Shown: piece by piece, positions 53,816 to 55,350 of the stretch | Numbering within the stretch: the stretch's first letter is position 1 | How the letters are laid out: every line of letters begins with the position of its first letter | From: Pontibacillus yanchengensis Y32 | GTDB lineage: Bacteria; Bacillota; Bacilli; Bacillales; BH030062 | Length of the DNA: 55,350 nucleotides | Reading direction: 5' to 3' | NCBI RefSeq assembly: GCF_000770635.1 | Contig: NZ_AVBF01000024.1 | Location: 1-55,350, forward strand | Made by a program: the position numbers and the translations under genes | Notes under the pieces: generated by a model | The model's database searches: none | What the model was told of the DNA's origin: nothing | Seen by the model: only the letters and a program-made list of their open reading frames with translations

Positions 53816-55246
53816 ATGGAATTAGGTGTTACCCATTGGTTATATGCGATCATTACATTACTTATCATTATGACGATGGTATTTCGAAAAGGTGTAGTAT
53901 TACCAACGTTATTAGGAACTTTTATTGTGGCATGGGTATATAAAGGCGATGTTGTAAGTGGATTTACAGCAGTATTTAATGCAAATCTAGTAGCTGCAAA
54001 GGAATTGTTTAATATCTTTTTAATCATTACATTTATGGTTGCTCTCTTACAAGCATTAAAGGATCTTGGGGCTGATCGAAGGATGATACAGCCAATCCAA
54101 AAGGTAATGACGAATGGTCACATAGCCTATTTTGTCTTGGTAGGTATTACGTATGTAATTTCTCTGTTTTTCTGGCCAACGCCAGCTGTGCCCTTGATTT
54201 GTGCGTTATTAGTACCAGCGGCTGTAAGAGCTGGTTTACCTGCTATGATGGCTGCTATGGCCGTCGCTTTAGCAGGTCAAGGAATGGCTTTATCCTCTGA
54301 CTATATTATGCAGGTAGCACCTGGTTTATCTGCTAGTTCAGCAGGAATTGATCCTTCTGAAATTGTGGATAAAGCGCTTGTTCTTTCTATTATTACTGGT
54401 GTTGTGGCAATCGGTCTAGCATATATGTTGAATAGAAAAACCATACGACATAAACATGACCCTAAAATAGAAGGTGAATTAAAAGCTCTACAGGGGCTGG
54501 CAAAGAGTGAGCATAAAGGAAGTTTCAATAGGAATGATATTGGATTATGGAGTAAGCTGTTTGCCATCCTAGTACCTTTATCTATGGTCGGGGTTATGAT
54601 TTTTATGGTTGCTACAAAATTAGGGTCAGGAAGAATGGGTGGTTTCGAAGGAGGAGATGGGGCAGCTTTTATAGGTGGAGTAGCCGTTATTCTTTTGTTA
54701 ATGGCAACTGTCGCTTTCGGACGTCACCGTGCTCTTGATTATATTAGTGATCATATAACAGACGGATTTGTATTTGCATTTAAAGCGATGGGTCCTGTGA
54801 TCCCAATTGCTGGTTTCTTTTTCCTGGGGAGTGCTGACTTTTCTGGAGCAATTCTCTCGTTAAGTGATCAAACACCACCAGCATTCTTATTTGATCTCGT
54901 TCAATCTTCACAGGAGTATTTGCCACAAAGCAATTTATTAGCAGCATTTAGCATTCTTCTTATCGGAATCATTACAGGACTAGATGGTTCTGGATTTTCT
55001 GGGTTACCATTAACTGGAGCTTTATCTGGAGCATTAGCTGGAAATGGAATGGATCCAGGAACACTTGCAGCAATTGGTCAAATGGGTTCCATATGGACTG
55101 GAGGAGGAACTATTATCGCCTGGTCCTCCATGATTGCAATTGCAGGTTTTTGTGGCGTGCCAGTAATGGAACTAGTAAGGAAGAATTTTTTTCCTGTTAT
55201 CATTGGCTTAATCATAGCAACTGTTTTGGGCGTAATCCTACTATAG
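53816..55246 (+). CDS. Large permease, substrate unknown (IT-superfamily-like)
   Basis: A 476-residue membrane protein with about 12-13 helices. FFWPTPAVPLICALLVPAAVRAGLPAMMAAMAVALAGQG and LIGIITGLDGSGFSGLPLTGALSGAL form two similar Pro/Gly-rich loops, as in ion-transporter (IT) superfamily carriers of organic anions (gluconate, citrate, C4-dicarboxylates). I cannot name the family. GGGAGTGATG supports ATG 53816, although the frame is open from 53765. Stand-alone gene ended by a terminator. Confidence 0.75.
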   Translation: MELGVTHWLYAIITLLIIMTMVFRKGVVLPTLLGTFIVAWVYKGDVVSGFTAVFNANLVAAKELFNIFLIITFMVALLQALKDLGADRRMIQPIQKVMTNGHIAYFVLVGITYVISLFFWPTPAVPLICALLVPAAVRAGLPAMMAAMAVALAGQGMALSSDYIMQVAPGLSASSAGIDPSEIVDKALVLSIITGVVAIGLAYMLNRKTIRHKHDPKIEGELKALQGLAKSEHKGSFNRNDIGLWSKLFAILVPLSMVGVMIFMVATKLGSGRMGGFEGGDGAAFIGGVAVILLLMATVAFGRHRALDYISDHITDGFVFAFKAMGPVIPIAGFFFLGSADFSGAILSLSDQTPPAFLFDLVQSSQEYLPQSNLLAAFSILLIGIITGLDGSGFSGLPLTGALSGALAGNGMDPGTLAAIGQMGSIWTGGGTIIAWSSMIAIAGFCGVPVMELVRKNFFPVIIGLIIATVLGVILL

Positions 55247-55257
55247 CTTAATCACGT

Positions 55258-55291
55258 GAGCATTGTAGTATATGTACTGCGATGCTCTTTT
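55258..55291 (+). terminator. Rho-independent terminator
   Basis: A 13-bp stem with two G-U pairs (GAGCATTGTAGTA at 55258-55270 and its complement at 55275-55287), then TTTT. Confidence 0.85.
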
Positions 55292-55305
55292 AATATTTCA
55301 TATAA

Positions 55306-55338
55306 GAGGCATAATCTTGAAGACTTGGATTCGAGATA
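55306..55338 (+). repeat. Boundary repeat, copy 6 of 6
   Basis: AGGCATAATCTTGAAGACTT and GGATTCGAGATA. Its orientation points rightwards out of the window, mirroring the copy at 17-50. Confidence 0.85.
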
Positions 55339-55350
55339 GTATGAGTTGGA

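Overview
The window looks like chromosome from a low-GC, Gram-positive, spore-former-type bacterium of the Bacillaceae, most likely a halotolerant or marine lineage such as Pontibacillus, Halobacillus or Virgibacillus. This is inferred from AGGAGG-type ribosome binding sites with frequent TTG and GTG starts, a Bacillus-type hut cluster, ECF sigma/anti-sigma pairs, a SigB-like stress gene, 3D-domain (YocH-like) wall proteins, four S-layer-homology (SLH) proteins, a betaine-type BCCT carrier and an NhaC-type antiporter. No rRNA, tRNA, CRISPR array, prophage or intact transposase gene was seen.

Layout. 1-7 kb: a LytTR regulator/DUF3021 pair, an RDD membrane protein, a YjbQ enzyme, an SLH-anchored VanY-type carboxypeptidase, small membrane proteins and a Cys-rich copper-binding four-helix protein. 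7-9 kb: a HAD phosphatase, then an 802-bp transposase-free element with terminal inverted repeats and an 8-bp target duplication. 9-15 kb: an SLH protein with a degenerate GDSL domain, a ferritin-like protein, a flavin-binding stress protein, a TspO-like protein and an amino-acid permease, ending in a repeat-filled gap. 15.6-21 kb: histidine degradation, hutH-hutU-hutI-hutG, on the minus strand. 21-28.6 kb: an MdaB-type reductase, two 3D-domain wall proteins around an M24 peptidase, a BCCT transporter and a DUF1028 protein. 28.9-32.5 kb: an ECF sigma/anti-sigma/ABC transporter operon. 33.3-41.3 kb: a YcdB/SLH protein, a second ECF sigma/anti-sigma pair, the NhaC antiporter, a YflT-like stress protein with a SigB-like promoter, an NlpC/P60-SLH protein and a YkvA protein. 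41.8-55.3 kb: a ketopantoate reductase, an APH(6)-like kinase, a TPP riboswitch with thiT, a lipoprotein, a MetOD1 protein, a YhfP-like oxidoreductase, an orphan siderophore hydroxylase behind a Fur-box-like site, a hybrid histidine kinase with a LytTR response regulator, and a large permease.

Three functional themes stand out. The first is the cell envelope: four SLH proteins carry VanY, degenerate SGNH, YcdB or NlpC/P60 modules, alongside two 3D proteins. The second is osmotic and ionic homeostasis (BCCT, NhaC). The third is signalling through LytTR proteins and two ECF sigma modules.

The least explained material is non-coding. A family of dispersed, GC-rich hairpin elements lies at about 8.1-8.8, 14.2-14.8 and 32.5-33.0 kb. 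Their stems differ between copies but stay self-complementary within each copy. They are associated with a boundary repeat that also occurs at both edges of the window, so the window may be an assembly contig bounded by repeats. One composite of these repeats sits inside the 802-bp mobile element. All calls come from reading the sequence by eye; no database search was possible.
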